From Alteromonas sp. V450 (GTDB lineage Bacteria; Pseudomonadota; Gammaproteobacteria; Enterobacterales; Alteromonadaceae), in the NCBI RefSeq assembly GCF_001885075.1, contig NZ_MODU01000004.1:124001-188000 (forward strand): 64,000 nt of DNA, in the 5' to 3' direction. A program made the position numbers and the translations under genes. Shown piece after piece: positions 8,202 to 16,469 of this stretch. Position 1 is the stretch's first letter; each line of letters begins with the position of its first letter. The notes beneath the pieces were generated by a model. The model made no database searches and had not been told where the DNA came from. It saw only the letters and a list, made by a program, of their open reading frames with translations.

Positions 8202-8855
8202 ATGCATATAAAGCTTTATGGATACTGGCGTTCAACGGCCTCTTATCGAGCGCGTATTGCGCTTAATTTAAAAGGCGTAGATTATGAATACGTCCCGGTT
8301 CATTTGGTCAATAATGGAGGTGAGCAGCATAGTGAGCAATACACTCGCTTAAATCCCGCGCATCTTGTACCGACATTGGTTGACGAAGACGAGGATATCA
8401 TTCTAAATCAATCGCTCGCCATCATAGAGTATATTGATGAAAAGTATGATAATGGTGTAAGGCTCGTGCCAGAGCACTCAACAGAGCGTGCTCGAGTACG
8501 TGCATTAGCGCAAGATATCGCATCTGATATTCAACCGCTTGGTAATCTGCGAGTTCTCAATCTATTAAAAGAAAAGTACCATGCCGGTCAAGAGGATGTG
8601 GCGCAATGGGCTGCACATTGGATAAAGCTTGGCTTTGATGGAATTGAACAGCGCTTACAGACACAAGCTGGAAAGTATTGTTTCGACTTTGACGTTACGC
8701 TAGCTGACGTGTGTCTTGTGCCACAAGTTTATAATGCAAGACGTTTCGATATTGATATGCAGACGTATCCGCTTATTAATAGAATTGCTCAAAATTGCGA
8801 AAAGTTATCGGCGTTTGAAAAGGCGCGACCCGAAAATCAGGTCGATGCTACATAG
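8202..8855 (+). CDS. maiA: Maleylacetoacetate isomerase (zeta-class GST)
   Basis: The 217-residue protein has the zeta glutathione transferase layout. The N-terminal thioredoxin-like domain begins KLYGYWRSTASYRARIALNL, with the Ser-rich glutathione site; the usual SSCSYR motif is here STASYR, without the Cys. LNQSLAIIEYIDEKY precedes a helical C-terminal domain. It converts maleylacetoacetate to fumarylacetoacetate using glutathione and feeds the fumarylacetoacetase encoded just upstream. Start ATG 8202 is close to the N-terminal strand. It ends convergently toward the Lrp-type gene, with a 7-bp hairpin (8869-8894) between them as possible terminator. Confidence 0.92.
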   Translation: MHIKLYGYWRSTASYRARIALNLKGVDYEYVPVHLVNNGGEQHSEQYTRLNPAHLVPTLVDEDEDIILNQSLAIIEYIDEKYDNGVRLVPEHSTERARVRALAQDIASDIQPLGNLRVLNLLKEKYHAGQEDVAQWAAHWIKLGFDGIEQRLQTQAGKYCFDFDVTLADVCLVPQVYNARRFDIDMQTYPLINRIAQNCEKLSAFEKARPENQVDAT

Positions 8856-8924
8856 CGTACCAACTAGCGAGGAACCACCTTGTGTGTGTTCCTCTTCGCT
8901 TGTACTGTTGTCTTACAAAATTGT

Positions 8925-9398
8925 TTATTGACGCTTAATTGGAAGCTCGGTTGTATTTTTGACTTGCTTGAGCGCAAATGTAGAGCTGATATGGTCCACA
9001 AGCGGCAAATGGGTAAGCTTAGTTTTCAGCAGAAATTCATATTCTTCTATACTTTCGACAATGACCTTCAAAAGGTAGTCTTTTTCACCGCTGGTGGTGT
9101 GGCACTCTACAATTTCATCGATGTTTTGGACTGCGTTTTCAAAGTCAGTTAACGAGTCACCATCGTGGTTTTTTAGCGTTACATAGATAAATACGGAAAC
9201 CCCTAAATTAAGCTTTTTGCTGTTTAAAAGCGTTACTTTGCCTAGTATTATGCCGTCTGCTTCCATACGTTTAACGCGTCGCCAGCAAGGTGTATGTGAC
9301 AGTCCTACACGCTGACTTAAATCGGCCATAGATACGGTCGCGTCTTGTTGCAGAACGCGTAAAATTTCTCGGTCAAACTTATCCAATTTCATTAACAT
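8925..9398 (-). CDS. Lrp/AsnC-family transcriptional regulator
   Basis: The 157-residue protein has an N-terminal winged helix-turn-helix (LDKFDREILRVLQQDATVSMADLSQRVGLSHTPCWRRVKRM, about residues 4-45) and a C-terminal RAM/AsnC ligand domain with VECHTTSGEKDYLLKV. It is divergent from the amino acid dehydrogenase gene, with a 22-bp palindrome in the gap. By analogy with Lrp-type regulators of amino acid catabolism (BkdR and relatives) it probably senses an amino acid and controls that neighbour and itself. Starts at 9398 and 9392 are both possible. Confidence 0.9.
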   Translation of the reverse strand: MLMKLDKFDREILRVLQQDATVSMADLSQRVGLSHTPCWRRVKRMEADGIILGKVTLLNSKKLNLGVSVFIYVTLKNHDGDSLTDFENAVQNIDEIVECHTTSGEKDYLLKVIVESIEEYEFLLKTKLTHLPLVDHISSTFALKQVKNTTELPIKRQ

Positions 9399-9441
9399 TT
9401 ATTCCATCGTTTTTATGATGTTTATTATATATCAAAATAAA

Positions 9442-9463
9442 TTCTAGGATAGCTGTCCTAGAA
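9442..9463. promoter_or_regulatory. Palindromic operator candidate between lrp-type gene and dehydrogenase gene
   Basis: TTCTAGGA and TCCTAGAA are perfect 8-bp arms around a 6-nt centre containing AGCT. The site lies 44 nt upstream of the regulator start in a divergent promoter region, where an Lrp-family dimer would be expected to bind. Confidence 0.55.
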
Positions 9464-9689
9464 AAAATGTAATCATTTCGACCTTGTTTCAGTTTGTAAA
9501 TTTCATTAACAAACTAAGCAAAGCTTGTCCTCTGAGTTTCTCGATAAACTCTTTCTAAAATTAAGGTTGGCGCTATTCACTAATTCTCGCGCACATTGGC
9601 GACGGCTGGAGCGAGAGAGTCATGCTGCAAACAATTATGCAAGCACGCTACCTTTAGTTCCTTTTCATACCATTTTAAATAGGGAATGT

Positions 9690-10748
9690 ATGTCTGTTTT
9701 TGATCACTCAGAATTTGATAAGCACGAGCATGTAGCTTTTTATCACGATGAACAATCTGGCCTTAAAGCCATTATTGCGGTTCATAATACGAATTTGGGT
9801 CCCGCTCTCGGTGGATGCCGGATGTGGCCTTATGTAAACAGTAGTGAAGCACTCACCGATGTTTTGCGCTTGTCTAAGGGCATGACTTACAAGGCAGCGA
9901 TGGCCAATCTGGAGTTAGGAGGGGGAAAGTCAGTCATTATTGGAGACCCCAGAAAAGCAAAAACACCCGACATGATGAAAGCCATGGGCAAGTTTGTAGA
10001 GTCATTGGGTGGGAAATACTTCACAGCTGAAGACTCAGGAATTTCAGTAACAGATTTACAAACCATGGCAACTGAGTCCGACTATATAGCCGGTGTAAAA
10101 GCACAGTATCATTATGCAGGCGAGATCCCGGATGGAAACCCCGCTCCGTCGACAGCATACGGTGTATTTGTGGGTTTGAAAGCGACAGTTGAGTATGGCC
10201 TAAAGCGTAGCTTGGATGGTGTTACTGTTGCCATTCAGGGAATGGGACACGTTGGCTACCGCCTTGCCAAGCACCTTCATGAGCATGGCGCTAAACTTTA
10301 CGTTGCCGATATATATCCTGAAGGTATAAAAAAAGCGGTGGCTGAATTCGGCGCAACGGCTGTGGCGCCAGAAGAAATACTAAGTTTAGACGTAGATGTA
10401 TTGGCGCCATGTGCACTGGGTGCAGCCATCAACGATCAAACACTACCGGCGATTAAAGCCAAGGTAATTGCAGGTGCTGCCAACAATCAATTGGCGCGTG
10501 AAGATATTGGGGAGTTGCTTCAGCAGAGGGGGATCTTGTACGCACCTGACTACGTTATTAACGCGGGTGGGGTTATCGACATCTTCCATCAGCGTATGGA
10601 ATCAAGTTCCAATGAAGCGCTGCGTGCACATATTGAACAAATCGGTGAAACGCTAAAAGAAATTTATACCCGCGCAGAGCAAGAGGGTAGGGCAACAAAC
10701 CGCGTAGCAAACCTTATCGCTGAAGAGAGATTTTCTATAAAGGGTTGA
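9690..10748 (+). CDS. Leu/Val/Phe-type amino acid dehydrogenase
   Basis: The 352-residue protein is a Glu/Leu/Phe/Val dehydrogenase, the usual length for leucine dehydrogenase. The N-terminal domain has GGCRMW and GMTYKAAMANLELGGGKSVI, carrying the substrate and catalytic lysines. The Rossmann domain has IQGMGHVGYRLAKHL. It deaminates a branched or aromatic amino acid to the 2-oxo acid with NAD; the substrate cannot be fixed from sequence. The frame is open back to 9525, but ATG 9690 has AGGGA 5-9 nt upstream and gives the family N-terminus, so I reject the longer form. Adjacent tyrosine genes make a phenylalanine role possible, though leucine dehydrogenase is the more common identity. Confidence 0.88.
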   Translation: MSVFDHSEFDKHEHVAFYHDEQSGLKAIIAVHNTNLGPALGGCRMWPYVNSSEALTDVLRLSKGMTYKAAMANLELGGGKSVIIGDPRKAKTPDMMKAMGKFVESLGGKYFTAEDSGISVTDLQTMATESDYIAGVKAQYHYAGEIPDGNPAPSTAYGVFVGLKATVEYGLKRSLDGVTVAIQGMGHVGYRLAKHLHEHGAKLYVADIYPEGIKKAVAEFGATAVAPEEILSLDVDVLAPCALGAAINDQTLPAIKAKVIAGAANNQLAREDIGELLQQRGILYAPDYVINAGGVIDIFHQRMESSSNEALRAHIEQIGETLKEIYTRAEQEGRATNRVANLIAEERFSIKG

Positions 10749-10773
10749 AAACTCAAAGCCAAATAGTCATAAT
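10745..10773 (+). promoter_or_regulatory. Candidate promoter of the SRP RNA gene with GC-rich discriminator
   Basis: TTGAAA and CATAAT are 17 nt apart, and the -10 is followed by GCGCCCCGC. A GC-rich discriminator is typical of stringently controlled stable RNA promoters. The -35 overlaps the end of the dehydrogenase gene. A start near 10780 would give a leader of about 45 nt that needs 5' processing. Confidence 0.5.
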
Positions 10774-10827
10774 GCGCCCCGCACTCAGGCAGGGGCTCAA
10801 AACCTAGCTTTGAATGCGAGTTTCTAT

Positions 10828-10939
10828 GGTGGGCTTTTGGTCCTCCCGCAATGATACTCTGTGAACCCGGTCAGGCCCGGAAGGGAGCAGCCGCAGCAGA
10901 CGACTCATGTGCCGGGATGTGGCTGGAAGCCCGCCACCC
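10828..10939 (+). ncRNA. ffs: 4.5S signal recognition particle RNA (small bacterial SRP RNA)
   Basis: The 112-nt stretch matches the E. coli 4.5S RNA plan. GGTCAGGCCCGGAAGGGAGC carries the GGAA tetraloop, and GCAGACGACTC and GTGCCGGGATGTGGCTGG form the Ffh-binding symmetric loop strand. The ends GGTGGGCTT and AAGCCCGCCACC pair. The RNA binds Ffh and targets nascent membrane proteins to FtsY. The 3' end is followed by a short T-rich run, which may be the terminator. Boundaries are good to a few bases. Confidence 0.93.
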
Positions 10940-10944
10940 AATTT

Positions 10945-11229
10945 TCATTCTCCTTCAGATTCCTTTTTACTACTCATATCATCGAGATACCGTATAGCCT
11001 TACTTATTGCATGCTCTACATTCATCTCCATTTGATTTCTCTCACTTTGCGGTAAGTAAAAAGCCATATCCACCTCATAGCGAATGTATCTAGGGGGAAC
11101 TTGATTTAACGCCAAGCAGCAGAGGTCTGCTAAATAGTCTGGGCTCTTTGTTTTATCTAGACCAATTTTACTTATCCGTTCCAGCACAAGGTGTTCATAG
11201 TAATTGTGAATATCGTCGTCTAGTTTCAT
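10945..11229 (-). CDS. ComFB-like (late competence development) family protein
   Basis: The 94-residue protein resembles the ComFB family: MKLDDDIHNYYEHLVLERI, then PDYLADLCCLALNQVPPRYIRY and a C-terminal helix EHAISKAIRYL. It has no signal peptide or membrane segment. I chose ATG 11229 because the first 17 residues of the longer frame (from 11280) do not belong to the family; AAAGG lies about 10 nt upstream. ComFB-like proteins have been linked to cyclic dinucleotide binding in cyanobacteria; whether that holds here is unknown. It ends only 5 nt from the SRP RNA end, convergent with it. Confidence 0.75.
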   Translation of the reverse strand: MKLDDDIHNYYEHLVLERISKIGLDKTKSPDYLADLCCLALNQVPPRYIRYEVDMAFYLPQSERNQMEMNVEHAISKAIRYLDDMSSKKESEGE

Positions 11230-11416
11230 GCTGTGCGCCTTTATTTTAAATATATTAAGTATGAAGCTGCTACTGGACAATAAACTGTACAGATTAAAGC
11301 TAAGCTACTCAATGCTTTCCCGTGTTCTTAGTAAGGTATAGCCTGTATTCTGTCAATGTCGAGTACTGAAACGTGCATTGTTTGATTAACCGAAAGAGAT
11401 AATAGGCCAGTTTCCA

Positions 11417-12538
11417 ATGAAGAAAAATGTAGAGCCCTGCTATTACGGAGATTATTTACAACTGGAAAAAATTTTAGGTGCACAATCGCTGCAGAGCGAG
11501 AAGTATGGTGATGCAGCACATGAGGAGATGCTTTTTATCGTCGTACATCAAGTTTATGAACTATGGTTTAAGCAAATTCTCCATGAGCTCAATGCAGTCA
11601 TAGATTGTTTCAATCAAACGGTTGTCAGAGATCAAGAATTACCACAAGTCGTTCATCGTTTACATAGAATCATTCAGATTCAAAAGTTAATGAATGACCA
11701 AATAGCCATTATGGAAACGATGACGCCTCAGCAATTTTTGTCTTTCCGTGACTATTTAGTACCTGCTTCGGGTTTTCAAAGCATACAGTTCAAAAGGCTA
11801 GAAATCTCACTTGGCCTAAAAAGAGATTTTCGGATAGATTTTGATAAACAAAGTTTTTATAACCGATTAACGGACGCCGACCGTGCGACACTTGAATCTT
11901 TAGAGAGCAAGCCAAGCTTATTTGAGCTCGTTGACAAGTGGCTAGCTCGTATGCCCTTACTAAAAACAGAGGGGTTTGATTTTTGGATATATTACAAAGA
12001 CGCGGCGGACACCATGTTGGATGAGGATTATCACACAATTTTGACTAATCCAACGTTAACTGAAAAGGAAAAGCGGCAGGAGCTGAAAGAGTGGGAGGCG
12101 ACAAAACGTAGCTTCGATGCAGTTTTTGATGAAGGGCTATTTGAAACCTTGCGTGCAGACGGAAAATTTCGATTAAGTCATAAAGCGCTCCTCTCTGCCT
12201 TATTTATAAAGCAATACTCAGAAGAACCTGTATTTAACTTACCATTCCAGTTAATAACGGCTTTAACAGAGATCGATGAACAACTGACCATCTGGCGATA
12301 CAGGCATGCGATGATGGTGCAACGAATGTTGGGTACTAAAATCGGAACAGGCGGCTCGTCGGGTCATCATTATTTAAAAAAAACAACGGAGTCCAATCGT
12401 ATTTATTTGGACTTCTTTAACATGGCGACATTTTTACTGCCGAAGTCGCGCCTTCCGACATTGCCTGTATCAATATGCAAATTATTGGGGAACTTCTATT
12501 CAAGCAGCGCTGCAAAAACGAAGTGGCCACAACTATGA
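11417..12538 (+). CDS. kynA: Tryptophan 2,3-dioxygenase
   Basis: The 373-residue haem dioxygenase opens the indole ring of L-tryptophan to N-formylkynurenine, the first step of the kynurenine route. MLFIVVHQVYELWFKQIL carries the active-site histidine near residue 44. WRYRHAMMVQRMLG supplies the proximal haem histidine, and TGGSSGHHYL is the substrate loop. A GGCCAG element lies upstream of the ATG. After LPKSRLPTLP the last 20 or so residues run longer than in typical members, with no sign of frameshift in the core. No other kynurenine gene is in the window, but it fits this block of aromatic amino acid degradation. Confidence 0.93.
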   Translation: MKKNVEPCYYGDYLQLEKILGAQSLQSEKYGDAAHEEMLFIVVHQVYELWFKQILHELNAVIDCFNQTVVRDQELPQVVHRLHRIIQIQKLMNDQIAIMETMTPQQFLSFRDYLVPASGFQSIQFKRLEISLGLKRDFRIDFDKQSFYNRLTDADRATLESLESKPSLFELVDKWLARMPLLKTEGFDFWIYYKDAADTMLDEDYHTILTNPTLTEKEKRQELKEWEATKRSFDAVFDEGLFETLRADGKFRLSHKALLSALFIKQYSEEPVFNLPFQLITALTEIDEQLTIWRYRHAMMVQRMLGTKIGTGGSSGHHYLKKTTESNRIYLDFFNMATFLLPKSRLPTLPVSICKLLGNFYSSSAAKTKWPQL

Positions 12539-12973
12539 AATTTGAATGAATTGTGCGCATGCTTTGAAAAACTAGAAAAATTCTTAAAAAAAACATGTTG
12601 TAAATGTCGTGTGCTGGTATGACCTGTTAAACAAGGTTTGTAATTTTCAACTGTTTAAATGTAACTTTTGAGGTGTTTTTGTAAGTAAATGTTAATGCAC
12701 GCTTTTTTTATTCTATCAGCGTTTTTTTCAAACGGATTAATTCCTCAATTCCAACATTGCTGTAACAAATGCTTTACTAAAATAGGGTTTAATAAAAAAA
12801 AATTGAACTTTAAGAGTATCGTGCAGTCGCGACCGCTGTTGACCCCTATCGTTTGATGTGGTTATCATCATTATGAGGTTTAGACCTTTCTAATAACAAT
12901 TCGTTTTAACGATATCTAACCACACGAGACCAAACGAGAATTTTCTTGAACTCGTGGTCCAGGGAGACAGTTC
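12539..12973. other. Intergenic region before the large TonB receptor
   Basis: This 435-nt AT-rich gap holds no open frame I would support. Just before the receptor gene, GACCA-AACGAG (12928-12938) and CTCGT-GGTC (12951-12959) can form a bulged hairpin in the leader RNA, followed by an AGGGAGA ribosome site. I see no clear -35/-10 pair. Confidence 0.5.
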
Positions 12974-15900
12974 ATGTTTACAACATCTAAGTTGGCTTTA
13001 GCAGTAAAGTTAGCTAGTGTGATCGGTGCAGCATCTTTCGCACTTTCATCACCAGTATTGGCTCAGCAAAATCAAGGGTCAGATACGGCTGCGGAAGAAT
13101 CAGTTGAGAAAATCCAAGTAACAGGTTCGCGTATTCGTAGTCCGAACGCTGTATCTACAAGCCCAATCCAAACTGTGGGCGAAGTGCAAATCGAACAACT
13201 TCAGCAACCAGAGCTTGAGCGTGTTCTACGCCTTATGCCTGGTGTTATCCCAGGCGATAACAGCAGCGTAAACAACGGTACTGGCGGTGCTGCTACGGTT
13301 AACCTTCGTGGTTTAGGTGCTAACCGTAACCTAGTATTGATGAACGGCAAGCGTCTTGTGCCATACAACACGTCAGGTACAGTTGATACATCAATTATTC
13401 CAACAGCGCTAATTAAGAACGTTGATATCGTGACCGGTGGTGCATCTGCTGTATATGGTTCAGATGCGATATCTGGTGCCATCAACGTAATGCTTAAGGA
13501 CGATTTTGAAGGTGCTGAATTAGAAGTTTCGCATTCTCGCACAGACAGCGCTGACGCAATGACTAAAAATATCTCTTTAACCGTTGGTGGAAACTTCGAT
13601 GGCGACAGAGGTAACGCTGTTGTTTCTGCTAGCTGGTTAGACCGTGATCCGCTTCTTCTAGGTCAACGTGACCTGGGTAACTACGGTATTTCTACCAGTT
13701 CTGGTGCCAACTACCAGCAATTTCTAGACGGTGCTCCACCGGTTGCGCCTCCGGCGAACTGTGGCGACCAAACACCTAACGTTGTTGCGCCAGGTGGTGG
13801 TTCTGGTACTACCATGCCAACTCGTATGCAAATTCCAGGTGTACCTGGTGCAAACGGTCAGTTCCGTGATGATGGCACATGGGTAAATGGCCCAACGTGT
13901 AGTGCGTTCAACTTCAACCCGTTCAACTACTATCAAACGCCTGCTAAGCGTTGGTCTGCAACAGCTATCGGTCATTACGACATTACCGATGAGCATACAG
14001 CGTACTCAACTATTTCATTCACTAACACGAATGTTAAACAGCAAGTTGCACCATCGGGCATATTCGGTAGCGTATTTGACATCCCACTTGCTAACCCGTT
14101 CATGAGTGACGCAGCGCGCACAGCGTTCATTACTGCAGCTAATGAAAACATTGGCGCACTGAATGAGCAAAATGCAGTGGCAGCGGCTGCTGGTACTCCG
14201 CTAACATGGACTGATGTTAACGGTAACGGCGTTGTTGATGCTGAAGACCGTATGCGTACAACGTTCTTCCGTCGTACATTAGAATTAGGTCCTCGTTCTA
14301 CTGAGTTCAACACTGATCAATTCCAGATTGTTGTAGGTATGGAAGGTTACTTGAACGACGAGTGGGCATACGACGTATCATTCCAGCATGGTGAAACAAA
14401 CCGTGTTAACACATTTGCTGGCTACACAAATGTAGACAACATCGCAAACGCCTTGAACGCCGTTGAAACTGACAGATGTTTAACTGGCGGTGACGGCTGT
14501 GTACCGCTAAATATCTTCGGTGGTTTCGGTACTATCACGCCTGAAATGGCGGCCTATGCGTCTGCGACTGCTTTGTCACGCACTGAATACCAACAACGTG
14601 TGTTTATGGCAAACGTTGACGGCCCAATTGACAGCATCGTTTCTCCGTTTGCTGAAACGCCGCTACTAATGAGCTTTGGTTACGAGTATCGTGAAGACGC
14701 TTCAAACTTTACTCCTGACGAGTGTTTGAAACTTGCTCCTCGTAGCTGTCTTGGTGGTGCGGGTGGTAACTCACTTCCAGTAGGTGGTAGCTTCAAAGTT
14801 AATGAACTATTTGGTGAAGGCCGTCTAGCGCTTATTGAAGACGCTGATTTTGCTGAAGTACTAGAACTTGAATTTGGTTACCGTCACTCTAACTTCGACA
14901 CTGTAGGTGACGTAGGTGCTTGGAAACTAGGTCTTGCATGGCGTCCAACTAGCGAGCTTCTTGTACGTGCAATGAATCAGCAAGCGACGCGCGCACCAAA
15001 CGTAGGTGAGTTGTTCGCGCCTTCTACAGGTTCACTAGACAACGCTGAGTCTGACCCTTGTTCAGTAGCAAATGCAACCGAGCTAGCAGGAAATGCAGAA
15101 CTTCGTGCACTTTGTGTTGCAACAGGCATGACTGAAAGCCAAGTTGGTCAGGTTGAAGATATCATCGAAGGGCAAATTAATACCTTCTCTGGTTCAAACC
15201 CTGCGGCGCTACCTGACGAAGAAACTGCGAAGACATTTACTGCGGGTCTTGTTTGGACGCCAGAAGTGAGCTGGGCGACCTCTGCACTTGTGTCAGTTGA
15301 TTACTATGACATCGACGTAGAAGGTTACATCGGTACTAACAGCCCTCAAGAAGTACTAGACGGTTGTTACAACCTTGGTAACTTGGCACAGTGTGCTCAA
15401 ATTAATCGTGTAGGCGGTGGTCTACTGTTAGACGGTTCTGGTATCTCTACGTTTACTACAAACCTAGAGTGGCTAAGAACACGCGGTCTTGAAGTTAGCT
15501 ACAACTTTAACTTTGATATAGGTGAGTACGGTAACTTAAGCCTGAATGGTAACTTGAACCACTATCTTGAGTCTGAAAGCTTGAGCGCACCGACGTCTGA
15601 AGTAATCGACTGTAAAGGTTATTACGGCTCTAACTGTAACCCTCAGCACCAGACTCGCTCGGTTAACCGTGCAACGTGGAGCTATGAAGATTACTCTGTT
15701 TCAGTACTTTGGCGCTACCTAAGCGACATCGAGCGTGAACCAGGCGTTATCGATAGCACTTTTGCACCGTTCCAGTCTATCGGTTCATTTAGCTACTTCG
15801 ACCTGTTCGCTAATTATCAGGTTACTGATTATGCAACGCTAGCATTCGGTATCGACAACATGTTCGATAAAGCGCCGCCAGTTGTTGGTGGTCAGGCTGC

Positions 15901-15991
15901 TGCTACGTCATACAACGCGGGTAATACATTACCTGCTCACTATGACACATTGGGACGTACATATCGTTTCACACTTACTATGAGCTTCTAA
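12974..15991 (+). CDS. Large TonB-dependent outer membrane receptor
   Basis: The 1005-residue receptor has a signal peptide ending near residue 30 (SSPVLAQ), a TonB-box-like VEKIQVTGSRI, and a plug domain (about 55-180) with NLRGLGANRNLVLMNGKR and GGASAVYGSDAISGAINV. A long beta-barrel ends in YRFTLTMSF, a terminal-aromatic barrel signal. Several cysteines occur in the loops. Residues 414-425 (DVNGNGVVDAED) form an EF-hand-like calcium loop. The gene uses a narrow set of codons (GGT, CGT, GCT), suggesting high expression. It stands directly before a TonB2-type operon. The substrate is unknown; peptides or glycans are as likely as siderophores. Confidence 0.9.
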   Translation: MFTTSKLALAVKLASVIGAASFALSSPVLAQQNQGSDTAAEESVEKIQVTGSRIRSPNAVSTSPIQTVGEVQIEQLQQPELERVLRLMPGVIPGDNSSVNNGTGGAATVNLRGLGANRNLVLMNGKRLVPYNTSGTVDTSIIPTALIKNVDIVTGGASAVYGSDAISGAINVMLKDDFEGAELEVSHSRTDSADAMTKNISLTVGGNFDGDRGNAVVSASWLDRDPLLLGQRDLGNYGISTSSGANYQQFLDGAPPVAPPANCGDQTPNVVAPGGGSGTTMPTRMQIPGVPGANGQFRDDGTWVNGPTCSAFNFNPFNYYQTPAKRWSATAIGHYDITDEHTAYSTISFTNTNVKQQVAPSGIFGSVFDIPLANPFMSDAARTAFITAANENIGALNEQNAVAAAAGTPLTWTDVNGNGVVDAEDRMRTTFFRRTLELGPRSTEFNTDQFQIVVGMEGYLNDEWAYDVSFQHGETNRVNTFAGYTNVDNIANALNAVETDRCLTGGDGCVPLNIFGGFGTITPEMAAYASATALSRTEYQQRVFMANVDGPIDSIVSPFAETPLLMSFGYEYREDASNFTPDECLKLAPRSCLGGAGGNSLPVGGSFKVNELFGEGRLALIEDADFAEVLELEFGYRHSNFDTVGDVGAWKLGLAWRPTSELLVRAMNQQATRAPNVGELFAPSTGSLDNAESDPCSVANATELAGNAELRALCVATGMTESQVGQVEDIIEGQINTFSGSNPAALPDEETAKTFTAGLVWTPEVSWATSALVSVDYYDIDVEGYIGTNSPQEVLDGCYNLGNLAQCAQINRVGGGLLLDGSGISTFTTNLEWLRTRGLEVSYNFNFDIGEYGNLSLNGNLNHYLESESLSAPTSEVIDCKGYYGSNCNPQHQTRSVNRATWSYEDYSVSVLWRYLSDIEREPGVIDSTFAPFQSIGSFSYFDLFANYQVTDYATLAFGIDNMFDKAPPVVGGQAAATSYNAGNTLPAHYDTLGRTYRFTLTMSF

Positions 15992-16018
15992 AGTTTAGGT
16001 AAGAGCAAATGAGTAGAG

Positions 16019-16044
16019 AGCCCCGCGATTGCGGGGCTTTTTTT
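16019..16044 (+). terminator. Rho-independent terminator after the TonB receptor
   Basis: AGCCCCGC-GATT-GCGGGGCT forms an 8-bp GC-rich hairpin followed by seven T, 27 nt after the stop. It separates the receptor from the downstream operon. Confidence 0.93.
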
Positions 16045-16134
16045 GTTATGTGCGAAAAATATGGTGATGCGAATCGCTCAAGCGGAGTTGTCGGTGGTTT
16101 GTTCCTTGATTGATAGATTAAAATAAAGCGTAAT

Positions 16135-16152
16135 CAACGCGTTAACGCGTTG
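16135..16152. promoter_or_regulatory. Perfect 18-bp palindrome upstream of the TtpC/TonB operon
   Basis: CAACGCGTTAACGCGTTG is fully self-complementary. It lies 91 nt after the terminator and about 320 nt before the first gene of the operon. It looks like a dimeric repressor operator (CGTTAACG cores recall LacI-family sites), but no regulator gene is adjacent. Confidence 0.45.
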
Positions 16153-16342
16153 TATAGCGATTGAAAAAAATAACAAAAAAGCGATAGCGTTTTGTGAACG
16201 AGAAGCGGATGGCCGCTTTCTTATTCTTATGTAAGAGCAAGGGGCTACTTAATTGTTTATTGAATGAGCAATCAGTTAAATGATTTATAAAGCACAGACC
16301 CTGCTAACTTGACTCTAGGCGCTAATCCATGTGAATATACAA

Positions 16343-16372
16343 CGTTCGTAGTGTCTGTTATTAATACGAACG
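16343..16372. repeat. 8-bp inverted repeat near the TtpC/TonB operon start
   Basis: CGTTCGTA and TACGAACG are separated by 14 nt, about 100 nt before the DUF3450 gene. It may be an operator or a leader hairpin. Apart from this, the 18-bp palindrome and the terminator, I see nothing in the 16045-16469 gap. Confidence 0.4.
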
Positions 16373-16469
16373 CTACATTCCTGAAACAAAATTGTGAAAG
16401 TTTTATACGCCCCTTGCCCGAATAATTTCCTATCGGCGAGGATTCAAATAAGAAATTTGGTTGGGAACT

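Noticed and set aside
9525..9689. N-terminal extension of the amino acid dehydrogenase frame
   Set aside because: Family N-terminus begins at ATG 9690 with AGGGA upstream; the extension looks like translated promoter region.
10861..11055. 64-residue plus-strand frame
   Set aside because: It lies across the SRP RNA gene and the ComFB-like gene; the RNA explains the sequence.
12480..12538. Possible frameshift at the end of tryptophan dioxygenase
   Set aside because: The core, including both histidine regions, is intact and the tail is only about 20 residues longer; normal variation is enough.
14213..14248. Dockerin in the TonB receptor
   Set aside because: Only one calcium loop, inside the barrel; a dockerin needs two loops with helices at a terminus.
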